Part shown: piece after piece, positions 52,105 through 59,808 of the stretch
Layout: each line of letters starts with the position of its first letter
Position numbering within the stretch: the stretch's first letter is position 1
Assembly: GCA_023388055.1 (NCBI GenBank)
Contig: JAEWGW010000046.1
Location: 62,001 to 126,000, forward strand
DNA from: Bacillota bacterium
Lineage (GTDB): Bacteria > Bacillota > Bacilli > Paenibacillales > NBRC-103111
DNA length: 64,000 bases
Direction of reading: 5' to 3'
Made by a program: the position numbers and the translations under genes
Notes under the pieces: model-generated
Seen by the model: the letters and a program-made list of their open reading frames with translations, nothing else
Databases searched by the model: none
What the model was told of the DNA's origin: nothing

Positions 52105-53262
52105 CTATGTGGCCTCCATTCCCAGCTGTTCCATCATCGCGGCATATTGAAGCTCTACCTCCCGCTTGGGAGAAATCCCCAGCTCCGAGCGAAGAACCTG
52201 GCACATCTGCTCATACTGCCGCTTTAGGGCCACCCTGTCCTTCCGCTCCACGTGCACATGCATCATAAGCTCATGGGCGTCCTCGTCGATTTCCGATTGC
52301 TCTAAAAGGCGCCGGACCGCATCTGCAGCGCCGTCCAGATCATGGCGGCCGAGGCAGTAGCCGGCCAGCCGCAGACAGGCGCTGCGGAAAACCTCGAAGC
52401 ACATTTTCCGGTAGGGATAGCTCCAGGGATAGTCCAGCTTGCCGAAGAGCTCCCCTTTGTATGCCTCAATCACCCTGCGGCAGGCCTCGGCTGTTTCCGT
52501 TCCGTCCTGAAGTGCCGACCGGAGCCTGCCCTGCTCCCGGAATTCCCGCAGGGGGTTGTCCAGGCTGCCGAAATCGGCGTGGTATTGTCCGGACACGTAG
52601 CCGATGCTCTCCCGTCCCCCCACCTCCCGCACCGCCTTCTTCAGCTTGTACAGGGTGGTATGGAGATGGGAGCGGCTCTGCTCCTCATTCAAATCCGGCC
52701 ACAGATCCGCAAGCAGATCCCACTTGGAGACGGACTGGCCCTCCTTGGCCAGGAAATAAGCCAGCATCTCCCTGGTTTTCAGCGTCCGCCAGCGAATGGG
52801 ATGGCCGGATGCATCCATAAGCTCCAAACCGCCGAAGGGCAGCACCCTGGGCAGGGCAGGCGCTGCTTCACTGAGCAGTGCTTCGGCCTGGGCTGCCCCG
52901 ACAGGGCGGCGCTTGTACAGCCGGTTCACCGCCTCGGCGATAGCCTCCGGGGTGAGCGGCTTCAGCACGTAATCCAAGGCGCTGTGGCGGAAGGCATCCA
53001 GGGCGTATTGGGAATAGGCGGTAACAAAAATAATCTCCACCTGCTCCGACTCCTCCCGGAGCCGTCTGGCCAGCTCCATCCCGTTCATCTGGGGCATGTC
53101 CACATCGAGAAAGGCGACATCGGGACGGGTTTCCGCCAATGCCTCCAGCGCCTCCCGGGGTTTCTTGTGTACACCCTCCACCGAAACTCTGCCGTCCTCC
53201 TCCAGCAGCAGCCGGAGCATATCCAGAGCCGGCTGCTCATCATCTACTATAATAGCTCTCAT
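52105..53262 (-). CDS. Response regulator with winged helix and BTAD domain
   Basis: A 385-residue SARP-like response regulator. The receiver covers residues 1-120 (acidic pocket VDDE, phospho-acceptor Asp53 in FLDVDMP, Lys in VLKPL). A winged-helix domain follows (WRTLKTREMLAYFLAKEGQ) and then a BTAD helical domain to the end (YKGELFGKLDYPWSYPYRK). Its ATG overlaps the PPDK regulator stop by ATGA, and the kinase gene follows after 3 bases, so the pair is cotranscribed with the ccpN unit. The target genes are unknown. Confidence 0.9.
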   Translation of the reverse strand: MRAIIVDDEQPALDMLRLLLEEDGRVSVEGVHKKPREALEALAETRPDVAFLDVDMPQMNGMELARRLREESEQVEIIFVTAYSQYALDAFRHSALDYVLKPLTPEAIAEAVNRLYKRRPVGAAQAEALLSEAAPALPRVLPFGGLELMDASGHPIRWRTLKTREMLAYFLAKEGQSVSKWDLLADLWPDLNEEQSRSHLHTTLYKLKKAVREVGGRESIGYVSGQYHADFGSLDNPLREFREQGRLRSALQDGTETAEACRRVIEAYKGELFGKLDYPWSYPYRKMCFEVFRSACLRLAGYCLGRHDLDGAADAVRRLLEQSEIDEDAHELMMHVHVERKDRVALKRQYEQMCQVLRSELGISPKREVELQYAAMMEQLGMEAT

Positions 53263-54071
53263 GTAGCCCTCCGGGCAGCTTCCATAATCAGGCCGGCGGT
53301 TTCCTCAATAGCCCGGTTGGTCACGTCAATGATGCGGCAGCCCAAGGCTTTCATCAGCTCATCCGCATGGCGAAGCTCCTCCTGCACCCGCTCCGGCGAG
53401 GCATAGCGCGATCCGCCCGGGAGACCTACGGCCTTCAGACGTTCCTCCCGGATATGCTGCATATGCTCGGGCTTCATGGTCAGACCGAAGATCCGGGAGG
53501 GATCGGTCCGGAACAGCTCGGAAGGCGGTTTTACCTCCGGAATCACCGGCAGGTTGGCGGCCTTGATCCCCTTATGTGCCAGGAAAATACACAGCGGGGT
53601 TTTGGAGGTGCGTGACACTCCCACCAGCACCACATCCGCCAGCAGAAGGCCAGCGGCATCCTTGCCGTCGTCATATTTCACGGCAAATTCCATAGCGTCC
53701 ACTCTGCGAAAATAATCATCATCCAGCTCATGCAGAAGCCCCGGCTTCCATTGCGGAGAATCATTGAAGGTATCCGCATAAGCCTGCATCATCGGTCCGA
53801 GGATATCCACAATCCTGACCTCCAGCCGGATGGATTCCGCCTTGATCATCTCCCGCAGCTCCGGCTGGACCAGGGTATATCCCACAAAACCTCCCACTGC
53901 GGCTGCTTCCTCCATCATCCTGCGGATTTCATCCTCATGACGGATCTGGCCGAAGCGTTTGATCCTCGCCTCTCCCCCCTGGAACTGCCGCAAGGTCGCC
54001 TTGGCCACCGCTTCTGCGGTTTCGCCTACGGCATCCGAACATATATAGATCCACTGCTGCTTCTCTCCCAC
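53259..54071 (-). CDS. PPDK regulatory protein (kinase-pyrophosphorylase, DUF299/YqfL)
   Basis: A 270-residue bifunctional regulator that inactivates pyruvate phosphate dikinase by ADP-dependent phosphorylation and reactivates it with Pi. YICSDAVGETAEAVA at the start and the P-loop LVGVSRTSKTPLC (about residues 150-160) are diagnostic, as is GLTMKPEHMQHIR. In B. subtilis the homologue yqfL follows ccpN exactly as here. It is one base after the ccpN stop and overlaps the response regulator by four bases. No ppdK gene is in the window. Confidence 0.94.
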   Translation of the reverse strand: MGEKQQWIYICSDAVGETAEAVAKATLRQFQGGEARIKRFGQIRHEDEIRRMMEEAAAVGGFVGYTLVQPELREMIKAESIRLEVRIVDILGPMMQAYADTFNDSPQWKPGLLHELDDDYFRRVDAMEFAVKYDDGKDAAGLLLADVVLVGVSRTSKTPLCIFLAHKGIKAANLPVIPEVKPPSELFRTDPSRIFGLTMKPEHMQHIREERLKAVGLPGGSRYASPERVQEELRHADELMKALGCRIIDVTNRAIEETAGLIMEAARRAT

Positions 54072-54072
54072 C

Positions 54073-54717
54073 CTACTCTCCCCTTCCGATCCGTTCCGCC
54101 CAATCCACCAGAATCCGGGTCATGGTGGAATTGCTCACTCTGCCGATCACTTCAATTTCGCTCTTGTCCGGCACCGCCACCACCACCGGCAGGCTCTCCA
54201 CCTCGTGGCGGATCATCATGCGGGCCGCATCCAGCGCCGGCTCCTCCGGCCCGACGGTAACCAGATTGGCCTTGCGGGTCATCACCAGACTCACCGGCAT
54301 CGCCGCGCTGCCCGGATTGCCCAATATGACCTTCAGCAGATCCTTGCGGGATACAATCCCCTGCAGCCAGTTCTGCTCGTCAGTGACGAAGATGCTTCCG
54401 GTGTTCTCCAAAAACATGGCAACTACCGCATCCTGTACGGTGGAGGCCTCCCTGATGTTGACGGGGCGGGATTGGATATCCTTGACCTTCAGGTCCAGGA
54501 GCATTCTTCGCACCTCGCCCTGTGGCTGTAACGCCGCGCCGGGGAAATACCCCACCTTGGGCTTGGCATCCAGAAGCCCCAGCATAATCAGCACCGCCAA
54601 ATCCGAACGGATTGTGGGGCGGCTTAAGCCCAATTGTTCGGCAATCTGCTCGCCAGTAACGGGAGCGGATTTGCGCACCAGCGCCAAAATTTCCTTTTGC
54701 CGGGATGTCAGTTCGAT
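54073..54717 (-). CDS. ccpN: CcpN-like repressor (HTH plus two CBS domains), start probably ATC
   Basis: A winged-helix regulator with a tandem CBS pair (PVNIREASTVQDAVVAMFLE; MTRKANLVTVGPEEPALDAA), matching B. subtilis CcpN, the repressor of gluconeogenic gapB and pckA. The frame is open back to 54723. The family N-terminus (IELTSRQKEILALVRK) begins at an ATC codon (54717) that has AGAGGTGA 7 bases upstream, whereas the first standard start, TTG at 54687, would cut helix 1 of the HTH. I use the ATC; 214 residues. The next genes, PPDK regulator and two-component pair, are coupled. Divergent from glpX. Confidence 0.85.
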   Translation of the reverse strand: MELTSRQKEILALVRKSAPVTGEQIAEQLGLSRPTIRSDLAVLIMLGLLDAKPKVGYFPGAALQPQGEVRRMLLDLKVKDIQSRPVNIREASTVQDAVVAMFLENTGSIFVTDEQNWLQGIVSRKDLLKVILGNPGSAAMPVSLVMTRKANLVTVGPEEPALDAARMMIRHEVESLPVVVAVPDKSEIEVIGRVSNSTMTRILVDWAERIGRGE

Positions 54718-54757
54718 AGGTCACTCACCTCTCGCCAGGTTCCATTGTTATAACTCA

Positions 54758-54786
54758 TTGATACCATATTTAAAAATAGGTTTCAA
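54758..54786 (-). promoter_or_regulatory. Promoter of the ccpN operon
   Basis: Minus strand TTGAAA (54786-54781), 17-base spacer, TATCAA (54763-54758), about 40 bases before ccpN. Confidence 0.65.
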
Positions 54787-54792
54787 TATCGC

Positions 54793-54822
54793 TTGAAATG
54801 TTGATATATAGTATGTCATAAT
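54793..54822 (+). promoter_or_regulatory. Promoter of the fructose-bisphosphatase gene
   Basis: TTGAAA (54793-54798), 18-base spacer, CATAAT (54817-54822). It is back-to-back with the ccpN promoter, only six bases between the -35 boxes, so one regulator could control both. Confidence 0.65.
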
Positions 54823-54900
54823 TAAAATATAAGACGTTCTAAACATCGGAAATCAAGACAATCAGACACTCTTATTCAGAGAAAAAGGAGCGGATTGGAT

Positions 54901-55911
54901 ATGGAGAGAGAATTGGCATTGGAAATGGTACGGGTAACGGAGCTGGCGGCTTTGGCCTCCTCCAAGTGGATGGGGCGCGGCTCCAAAACCGAAGCGGACG
55001 GAGCGGCTACAGCCGCCATGCGTTCCATGTTCAATTCCGTCTCCATCCAAGGCACTGTCGTCATCGGCGAAGGTGAGATGGATGAGGCCCCCATGCTGTA
55101 TATCGGTGAAAAGGTCGGGAACCGCCAAGGTCCCGAGGTGGATGTAGCGGTAGACCCGCTGGAAGGGACGGATCTGGCGGCCAAGGGCCTGTCCGGCGCT
55201 TTGGCAGTGATGGCCGTGGCCCCTAAGGGGAATTTCCTCCATGCGCCAGATATGTATATGGAGAAGCTGGCTGTTGGCCCGCAGCTGAAGGGTAAGGTTT
55301 CGCTGGCGGACCCGCTGGATGTGACCATTCAGAAGGCGGCGCGGATTCTCCGGAGAGCCGTTTCCGATTTGACCGTATCCATCCTGGAACGGGAGCGCCA
55401 CGCTGACAAAATTGCAATCCTCCGGGCGATGGGCGTGCGTGTGAAGCTGCTGCCGGGCGGAGATGTGGCGGGAGCCATGGCCCCTGCTTTTGCCGAATCG
55501 GGGATTGATATGTATGTTGGATCCGGCGGTGCGCCGGAGGGTGTGATTGCCGCAGCGGCGCTGAAGTGCCTGGAGGGTGATTTCCAGGGACGGCTGATGC
55601 CGGCGGATGAGGCTGAGTTTGACCGCTGCCTGTCCATGGGCATCACCGACCCCCGGAAGATTCTGACCATGGATGATCTGGTAGGCAAGGGCGATGTGCT
55701 GTTCGCCGCCACCGGCATCACGTCGGGGGAATTCCTGAAGGGTGTACGTTTCCTGCCCGGTTACCGGGCGGAGACGGAATCCGTGGTAATGCGAGCCAAA
55801 ACCGGCACCGTCCGCACCATCCAGGCCAACCACTACCTGCCCGGCAAACCCTTCCTGCAAGCCATGGGCGGCTACTGGGCGGATGAGCCGGAGGCGGCTT
55901 CCGGTTTGTAA
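54901..55911 (+). CDS. glpX: Class II fructose-1,6-bisphosphatase
   Basis: A 336-residue lithium-sensitive-fold phosphatase, the gluconeogenic FBPase of the GlpX type. GEGEMDEAPMLYIGE and AVDPLEGTDLAAKGL carry the metal-binding acidic residues, and VGSGGAPEGVIAAAALKCL is the C-terminal signature. The ATG at 54901 has AAAGGAG 10 bases upstream; the TTG at 54895 is too close. Divergent from ccpN, whose product represses gluconeogenic genes in B. subtilis, so regulation by the neighbour is likely. A terminator follows at 56061. Confidence 0.96.
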   Translation: MERELALEMVRVTELAALASSKWMGRGSKTEADGAATAAMRSMFNSVSIQGTVVIGEGEMDEAPMLYIGEKVGNRQGPEVDVAVDPLEGTDLAAKGLSGALAVMAVAPKGNFLHAPDMYMEKLAVGPQLKGKVSLADPLDVTIQKAARILRRAVSDLTVSILERERHADKIAILRAMGVRVKLLPGGDVAGAMAPAFAESGIDMYVGSGGAPEGVIAAAALKCLEGDFQGRLMPADEAEFDRCLSMGITDPRKILTMDDLVGKGDVLFAATGITSGEFLKGVRFLPGYRAETESVVMRAKTGTVRTIQANHYLPGKPFLQAMGGYWADEPEAASGL

Positions 55912-56215
55912 GGTTTACCCGGCCGGCAAACCCAAATCTGCGGGCCTAACCCGAGCCGCTCATTCCTGGGCCGCCGGACTAAACTGGACAGCTCCATCCA
56001 GCTCCGCCAGCCTAAAAGTGAACAGCTCCATTCTGGACTGCCTGCCTAACGCGAACAGCGAACAGCTCCATCCCGTCCGGGAGGAGCTGTTTTTTGCTGC
56101 CGCCTTCAGCTTCCCGATCCCTCTTCGGGAGAACGGGAAATCCCCTTGGAGCGGTTGCCCTTTCGGGCAGACTCACTCAGGCGGATTCGAACCAGATGAG
56201 CTGGCTGTCCTGCAA
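55912..56215. other. Gene-free stretch after glpX
   Basis: 304 bases. Three ACAGCTCCAT-type copies (about 55990, 56026, 56062), the last of which is the left arm of the glpX terminator. The right third has short GC hairpins but no T-tract and no gene. Confidence 0.6.
56061..56096 (+). terminator. glpX terminator
   Basis: AACAGCTCC pairs with GGAGCTGTT and an inner TCCCG/CGGGA helix closes the loop; a T-run follows. Confidence 0.88.
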
Positions 56216-56497
56216 TCAGTAGGGCCTTGCCCCACTGTCCGACATGATTTTGTCTGCTGCATTTTTGATGAGGGAACAGCTGACCAAAACCGGCTTGGAT
56301 TCGCATACAAGAACCAGGGTGCCGGTCCGGACATCCCAGGAATACGAAAATCCGACCTGGATTCCGCTTACTTTCAGCGAAAACCGCCCGGACGGGGTGC
56401 CGGGTATTGCAGCGCCGTACTGTCTGCCCAGGTTTTGCAACGACTGATACACCGACGGAGTCACATTTCTGTATTTCCATGCGCCGCATGCTGCCAT
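56216..56497 (-). CDS. Unknown 93-residue protein
   Basis: No family recognised. The protein (MAACGAWKYRNVTPSVYQSL...) has a helical first third and then alternating hydrophobic strands (FSLKVSGIQVGFSYSWDV, TLVLVCESKPVLVSC), suggesting a small beta-rich fold with three Cys. No signal peptide or membrane segment. AAGGAG lies 9 bases before the ATG, which is the main evidence for coding; the opposite-strand frames lack such sites. Confidence 0.55.
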   Translation of the reverse strand: MAACGAWKYRNVTPSVYQSLQNLGRQYGAAIPGTPSGRFSLKVSGIQVGFSYSWDVRTGTLVLVCESKPVLVSCSLIKNAADKIMSDSGARPY

Positions 56498-56696
56498 TTT
56501 TGCTCACTCCTTGTAAGAGGCTTCTCTTCAAGTGTATGAGCTTCGGCTTGACCATCGTGACACCCAATTTTTTGCGGAATGGCAAACCTGATCTGCAGCC
56601 ACCCGGGAGTCGGGTGGTCAGTGCAGCGAAGGGAGTTCTTCGCTCAAACAGCACGGGGAAGTTCCTCGCTCCAACAGCGCAGGGGAGTTCTGCGAG

Positions 56697-56795
56697 TCAA
56701 TGCAGCACAAGCCAAATGCCGGCTACCAGGCCGAGAACAGCCATAATGATCTCCACCGCTCTGGCGGCGGAATCCTGCGGGCGTTTTCCGCTCAT
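56697..56795 (-). CDS. 32-residue single-helix membrane peptide
   Basis: ATG at 56795 opens a 32-codon frame: a charged start (MSGKRPQDSAARAVE) and one hydrophobic helix (IIMAVLGLVAGIWLVL) to the stop. AAAGGAAA is about 13 bases upstream, longer than ideal. It sits 45 bases behind a strong hairpin with a T-run and 140 bases behind a good promoter on the same strand. Not recognised. Confidence 0.45.
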   Translation of the reverse strand: MSGKRPQDSAARAVEIIMAVLGLVAGIWLVLH

Positions 56796-56840
56796 GGCAA
56801 ACACCGTTTCCTTTCTCTGGGGAATGCGATGCAGGAATGC

Positions 56841-56882
56841 AAAAAAACACAGCATAACGCCTTCTGGAGGCCAGCTGTGTTT
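56841..56882 (-). terminator. Hairpin with T-run upstream of the 32-residue peptide
   Basis: AAACACAGC (56845-56853) pairs with GCTGTGTTT (56874-56882) with an inner GCC-GGC helix; seven Ts follow on the minus strand. With the promoter at 56934-56962 it defines a leader transcript of about 85 bases. Confidence 0.8.
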
Positions 56883-56933
56883 CCGGTGGTCCGGTCAACA
56901 TTCACATTATTCCGTTCGGTTAAATTGGAATTT

Positions 56934-56962
56934 ATTCTATCATGTTGAGGAGAGCCAGTCAA
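56934..56962 (-). promoter_or_regulatory. Promoter of the leader and 32-residue peptide
   Basis: Minus strand TTGACT (56962-56957), 17-base spacer, TAGAAT (56939-56934). Confidence 0.7.
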
Positions 56963-57220
56963 TAGGCGTGGGGGTAGTGCGAGGTCATGGTAGAAAAGCA
57001 TAACGTTCGGGTGTGCGGGACTATCACAGGAGGAACTGGCGGGAGTTAGCACTGCCAGCCTGAATATTGAACCTCTCGCCCATCGGCCCGCTCCCCGCCA
57101 TCTTCCCGACCTCTCGCCCATCGGCCCGCTCTCTCGCCCTCACGACCATTGCGACGCCTCTCACTCATCCAGCGGTTTCCTGGCATCGATCCTTCCTCTG
57201 AGCGCCACTTCTGCTGCTGG

Positions 57221-57392
57221 ATATGATTTTTCGAGTATAATTTGCTGTTACCGCCCAACTTAGGCGATTAAACATGATTTTTCGAGTATAAAACCTCACA
57301 TTGGACTATGGTGAGCTGATTAGATATGAAATTTCGAGTATAATGCCCCATTTTGCGGGTCCTGCCACCAATTATATATGAAATTTCAGCTA
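57221..57392. repeat. Four direct repeats spaced 51-52 bp (ATATGAWWTTTCGAGTATAA)
   Basis: Copies start at 57221, 57272, 57324 and 57376 (last one partial). The 20-base core is conserved apart from ATTTTT versus AAATTT; the 31-32 bases between copies are unrelated. Confidence 0.9.
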
Positions 57393-57560
57393 CGAAGGCT
57401 ACATTAGACCCGATAGTTACATCGGCCCCGATGGATAAATCGGCTGCGATGACTGGCGGCATTGGTTCCGATAGTTACATCGGTTCCGATGGCAACATTG
57501 GTCCCGATAGCTAATTAGCTCCGATAGCTGCATCGGCTCCGATGGTTACTTTGATCCCGT
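57385..57560 (-). pseudogene. About 18-bp repeats encoding hexapeptide (left-handed beta-helix) units, broken
   Basis: On the minus strand the repeats read as six-residue units of the I-G-x-(D/N)-x-x type: TIGADAAIGAN, a TAG stop, then IGTNVAIGTDVTIGTNAA, a one-base shift, then IAADLSIGADVTIGSNVAF. The unit length equals six codons, and Ile-Gly spacing is that of left-handed beta-helix proteins. No start, ribosome binding site or full domain is visible, so it is at best a gene fragment; a DNA repeat with fortuitous coding sense is the alternative. Confidence 0.4.
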
Positions 57561-57565
57561 TGGGC

Positions 57566-58333
57566 CTAAGCCTGCGCATCGTCCCCATGTTCACCGCACT
57601 CTTCCGCCTCTGCGGCAAACAGCTGCGGCCACAGTCTTCGGATGTGGCTCTCCACTGTGTTCAACACCAGCGCCAGGTTGGACTGGCCTGCGGCTGTAAG
57701 CAAATGGCCCCGGAAGTAATCCGGGTGCCAGCCAGCGATGGGCAGCGGAATCAGCTGCCCCGGCAACAACAGGCGGCCAAGGCCCAGCCGGCCGCCTCCA
57801 CCCCGTGCCGCCCGCCAGCTGCCCAGGCGGCACACCGGGTCCCGGCCCCGCCCCCCGGGGCCGCAGGCAAAGCAATAGACCGTAGCCTCCCGCAGCAGGG
57901 GAGGCACAGGGCTGCGCGGCGAGCCGATCTGGACGACGGCTACGGGCCGCTCCGGCGCCGCCGCTTGCAGCATGGCGGCGGCATGAACAGCGGCGGTGCC
58001 TCCGCCGCTATGCCCCACCAACACCACCGGCCCGCTGCCCCGGGCCGCCGGCTCAAGCTCCCGGCGGATCGCCGCCACGCCGAGGGAGCCCTCCCAAGCC
58101 CCGGCGGGCAGGCGGATATCCCGCCACACCTCCCAGATCTGCCTGCGGACGGAACGGCTCCACTCTCCGTACGGGTACAGCAGGCCTCCGTCCACCGGGA
58201 GCCCCGTTGCAGCAGCAAGCCGCCCGGCCAGCTCCCCATGAAACTCCCGCATAAAGCCGGGAGCGGTGCCGACGCCGGCCAATGCGTACAGGTGTATGCC
58301 ATTATTTTCCGAAGCTGCGGGCAAATTGGTCGG
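57566..58333 (-). CDS. Alpha/beta hydrolase-fold protein
   Basis: A 255-residue protein with a lipase-like elbow VVLVGHSGGGTAAVHAA (Ser near residue 107), a preceding YALAGVGTAPGF oxyanion-like loop and a C-terminal GWHPDYFRGHLLTA that could hold the His. Function unknown. The frame is unusually GC- and Arg/Gly-rich. ATG at 58333 (GGAGA 9 bases upstream) lies inside the M48 protease gene, so the two overlap by 32 bases in different frames and are probably co-translated. Confidence 0.75.
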   Translation of the reverse strand, partial: PTNLPAASENNGIHLYALAGVGTAPGFMREFHGELAGRLAAATGLPVDGGLLYPYGEWSRSVRRQIWEVWRDIRLPAGAWEGSLGVAAIRRELEPAARGSGPVVLVGHSGGGTAAVHAAAMLQAAAPERPVAVVQIGSPRSPVPPLLREATVYCFACGPGGRGRDPVCRLGSWRAARGGGGRLGLGRLLLPGQLIPLPIAGWHPDYFRGHLLTAAGQSNLALVLNTVESHIRRLWPQLFAAEAEECGEHGDDAQA

Positions 58334-59582
58334 CATCGTGGATTCTCTCCATTGAAGAAGGATGGGTGTCCCGGAACAGGCGCACCAATAAAGGCGAATA
58401 TACATCATCGTAGGTGGCGGCGGTCAGCTTCTGATTCATGCTCACTACCCCCTCGGGAGTGTGGGCCAGCGTCAGCGCATAAGCATCCGCCGCCCGCTCC
58501 GCCTGGCGGGATACCGCATTGGAGAAGGGCAGCGAGGCGAAGCCCAGCACCGACAACAGCAGCAAGAGGGCTGCAGCGGCAGCAGGATCCCCCAGACTGC
58601 GGAGCCCCCAGGTTTCCCCCCAGCGACGGTACGCATAACGGTACAGCCCCTGACCCAGATACAGCATCACCAAAGCCGAGCCGATGAGTCCCAGAGTGCT
58701 CCACTCCAGATGATGCAGCACGTAATGCCCGATTTCATGAGCGACGATAGGCAGAATTTCATTTTCATCCAGGCGGTACAGCGTATCCCAGACCACTATC
58801 CTCAGGGTGGGGCCGATGCCGTTGACATAGGCGTTATAAGCGTTGGTTTTGGCGGACATATTGGCTTCATAAACCCGCTCCGCCGGAATACCCGCCTCAT
58901 CGGCCATACTGAGAATATGCGCCTCCAGCACCGGATCGGACAGACGGCTGTACTGATTATACAGAGGATCGATAAACACCGGCTGAACAACCGTCATGAA
59001 GATAATGAAGGGAATGGAGATCAGCCACAGCTTCAGCCACCACCGCCCTCCCCGCCGGATCAGCCACAGGGCCAAGGCCAGCCCCAGCGCCAGGGGAATA
59101 GCGCCCACCGCGAACTCCACCAGCTTATCCCGGAGCCAGCCAGCCATCCCCTGGGTGGATATCCCGTAGAAGCGGGACATCCGGTAGCCGATAAAACGCA
59201 GCGGCAGACAGCCAAAAAAAGCAACTGCCTGCACAACCAGTGCATACGCCATAAATCCGATAAATACTGGCCAGCTGCGTCCCTCCAGCCTGCGGTATAA
59301 CCGTTTTCCCCAGCCGGAAAAGAGAATGAGTACATACAGGCCCCATTCCAAGGGTGTAAGCATAAAGAATAACCAATTCCGCCAAGCAGGGTAGAATTCG
59401 CTCGTCCGGAGCTGTTCGCCGCTCATAAAGGTTGCCGGGTCCGCGGCCGTCCCCCTGTACGCTTCGGGCACACCATTGCCTCGGGTTAGATACAGGTACA
59501 CTCCCATGGCGGCTGCATACACGGCAAACCATATCCAGCAACGGCGAATCGCTGACACTCCCGGCTTTGGCACAACATCCAC
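58302..59582 (-). CDS. M48-family membrane metalloprotease (Ste24/CAAX-protease type)
   Basis: A 426-residue membrane protease. Several membrane helices precede the zinc motif HEIGHYVLHH (about residues 281-290); the third ligand Glu is in RQAERAADAYAL (about 363). The length and layout match bacterial Ste24-like peptidases that degrade or process membrane proteins. Start taken as GTG at 59582 (a GTG three codons later is equally possible). First gene of a two-gene unit with the hydrolase. Confidence 0.9.
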   Translation of the reverse strand: MDVVPKPGVSAIRRCWIWFAVYAAAMGVYLYLTRGNGVPEAYRGTAADPATFMSGEQLRTSEFYPAWRNWLFFMLTPLEWGLYVLILFSGWGKRLYRRLEGRSWPVFIGFMAYALVVQAVAFFGCLPLRFIGYRMSRFYGISTQGMAGWLRDKLVEFAVGAIPLALGLALALWLIRRGGRWWLKLWLISIPFIIFMTVVQPVFIDPLYNQYSRLSDPVLEAHILSMADEAGIPAERVYEANMSAKTNAYNAYVNGIGPTLRIVVWDTLYRLDENEILPIVAHEIGHYVLHHLEWSTLGLIGSALVMLYLGQGLYRYAYRRWGETWGLRSLGDPAAAAALLLLLSVLGFASLPFSNAVSRQAERAADAYALTLAHTPEGVVSMNQKLTAATYDDVYSPLLVRLFRDTHPSSMERIHDADQFARSFGK

Positions 59583-59772
59583 TCCCGCTCTTCCATAAAT
59601 TGTCCATTAAAGCCATGATAGCATACCGTCGGGCCAAGTTCATCCTGTCCCCGCAGACCGCTTTCCCTGTATAAACAAAACAATCCCCCAAAAGTGACTA
59701 GATGCTTCGAAGCAAATTCCGGGTACTTTTAGGGGAGCCCCCGAAAGCAAATGCTAACACCATGCATTTTCG

Positions 59773-59802
59773 CAAAAAAACGGCCCCTGGATCGGGGCCG
59801 TC
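59773..59802 (-). terminator. Terminator of the sugar ABC importer operon
   Basis: ACGGCCCC/GGGGCCGT arms and seven Ts on the minus strand, seven bases after the stop of the binding-protein gene. Confidence 0.9.
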
Positions 59803-59808
59803 GTAAGC

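Larger units (their letters stand above)
56796..57565. other. Gene-free stretch with leader RNA and two repeat arrays
   Basis: 770 bases. From left: the leader hairpin and promoter of the 32-residue peptide, a 47-base-spaced duplicate of CTCTCGCCCATCGGCCCGCT (57071 and 57113), the 51-52-bp array (57221-57392) and the hexapeptide-type repeat (57385-57560). No intact gene. Confidence 0.7.

Noticed and set aside
56150..56215. tRNA-like T-arm sequence on the minus strand (GGTTCGAATCC)
   Set aside because: The flanking bases do not form a T-stem, anticodon arm or acceptor stem, and no CCA-proximal pairing exists.
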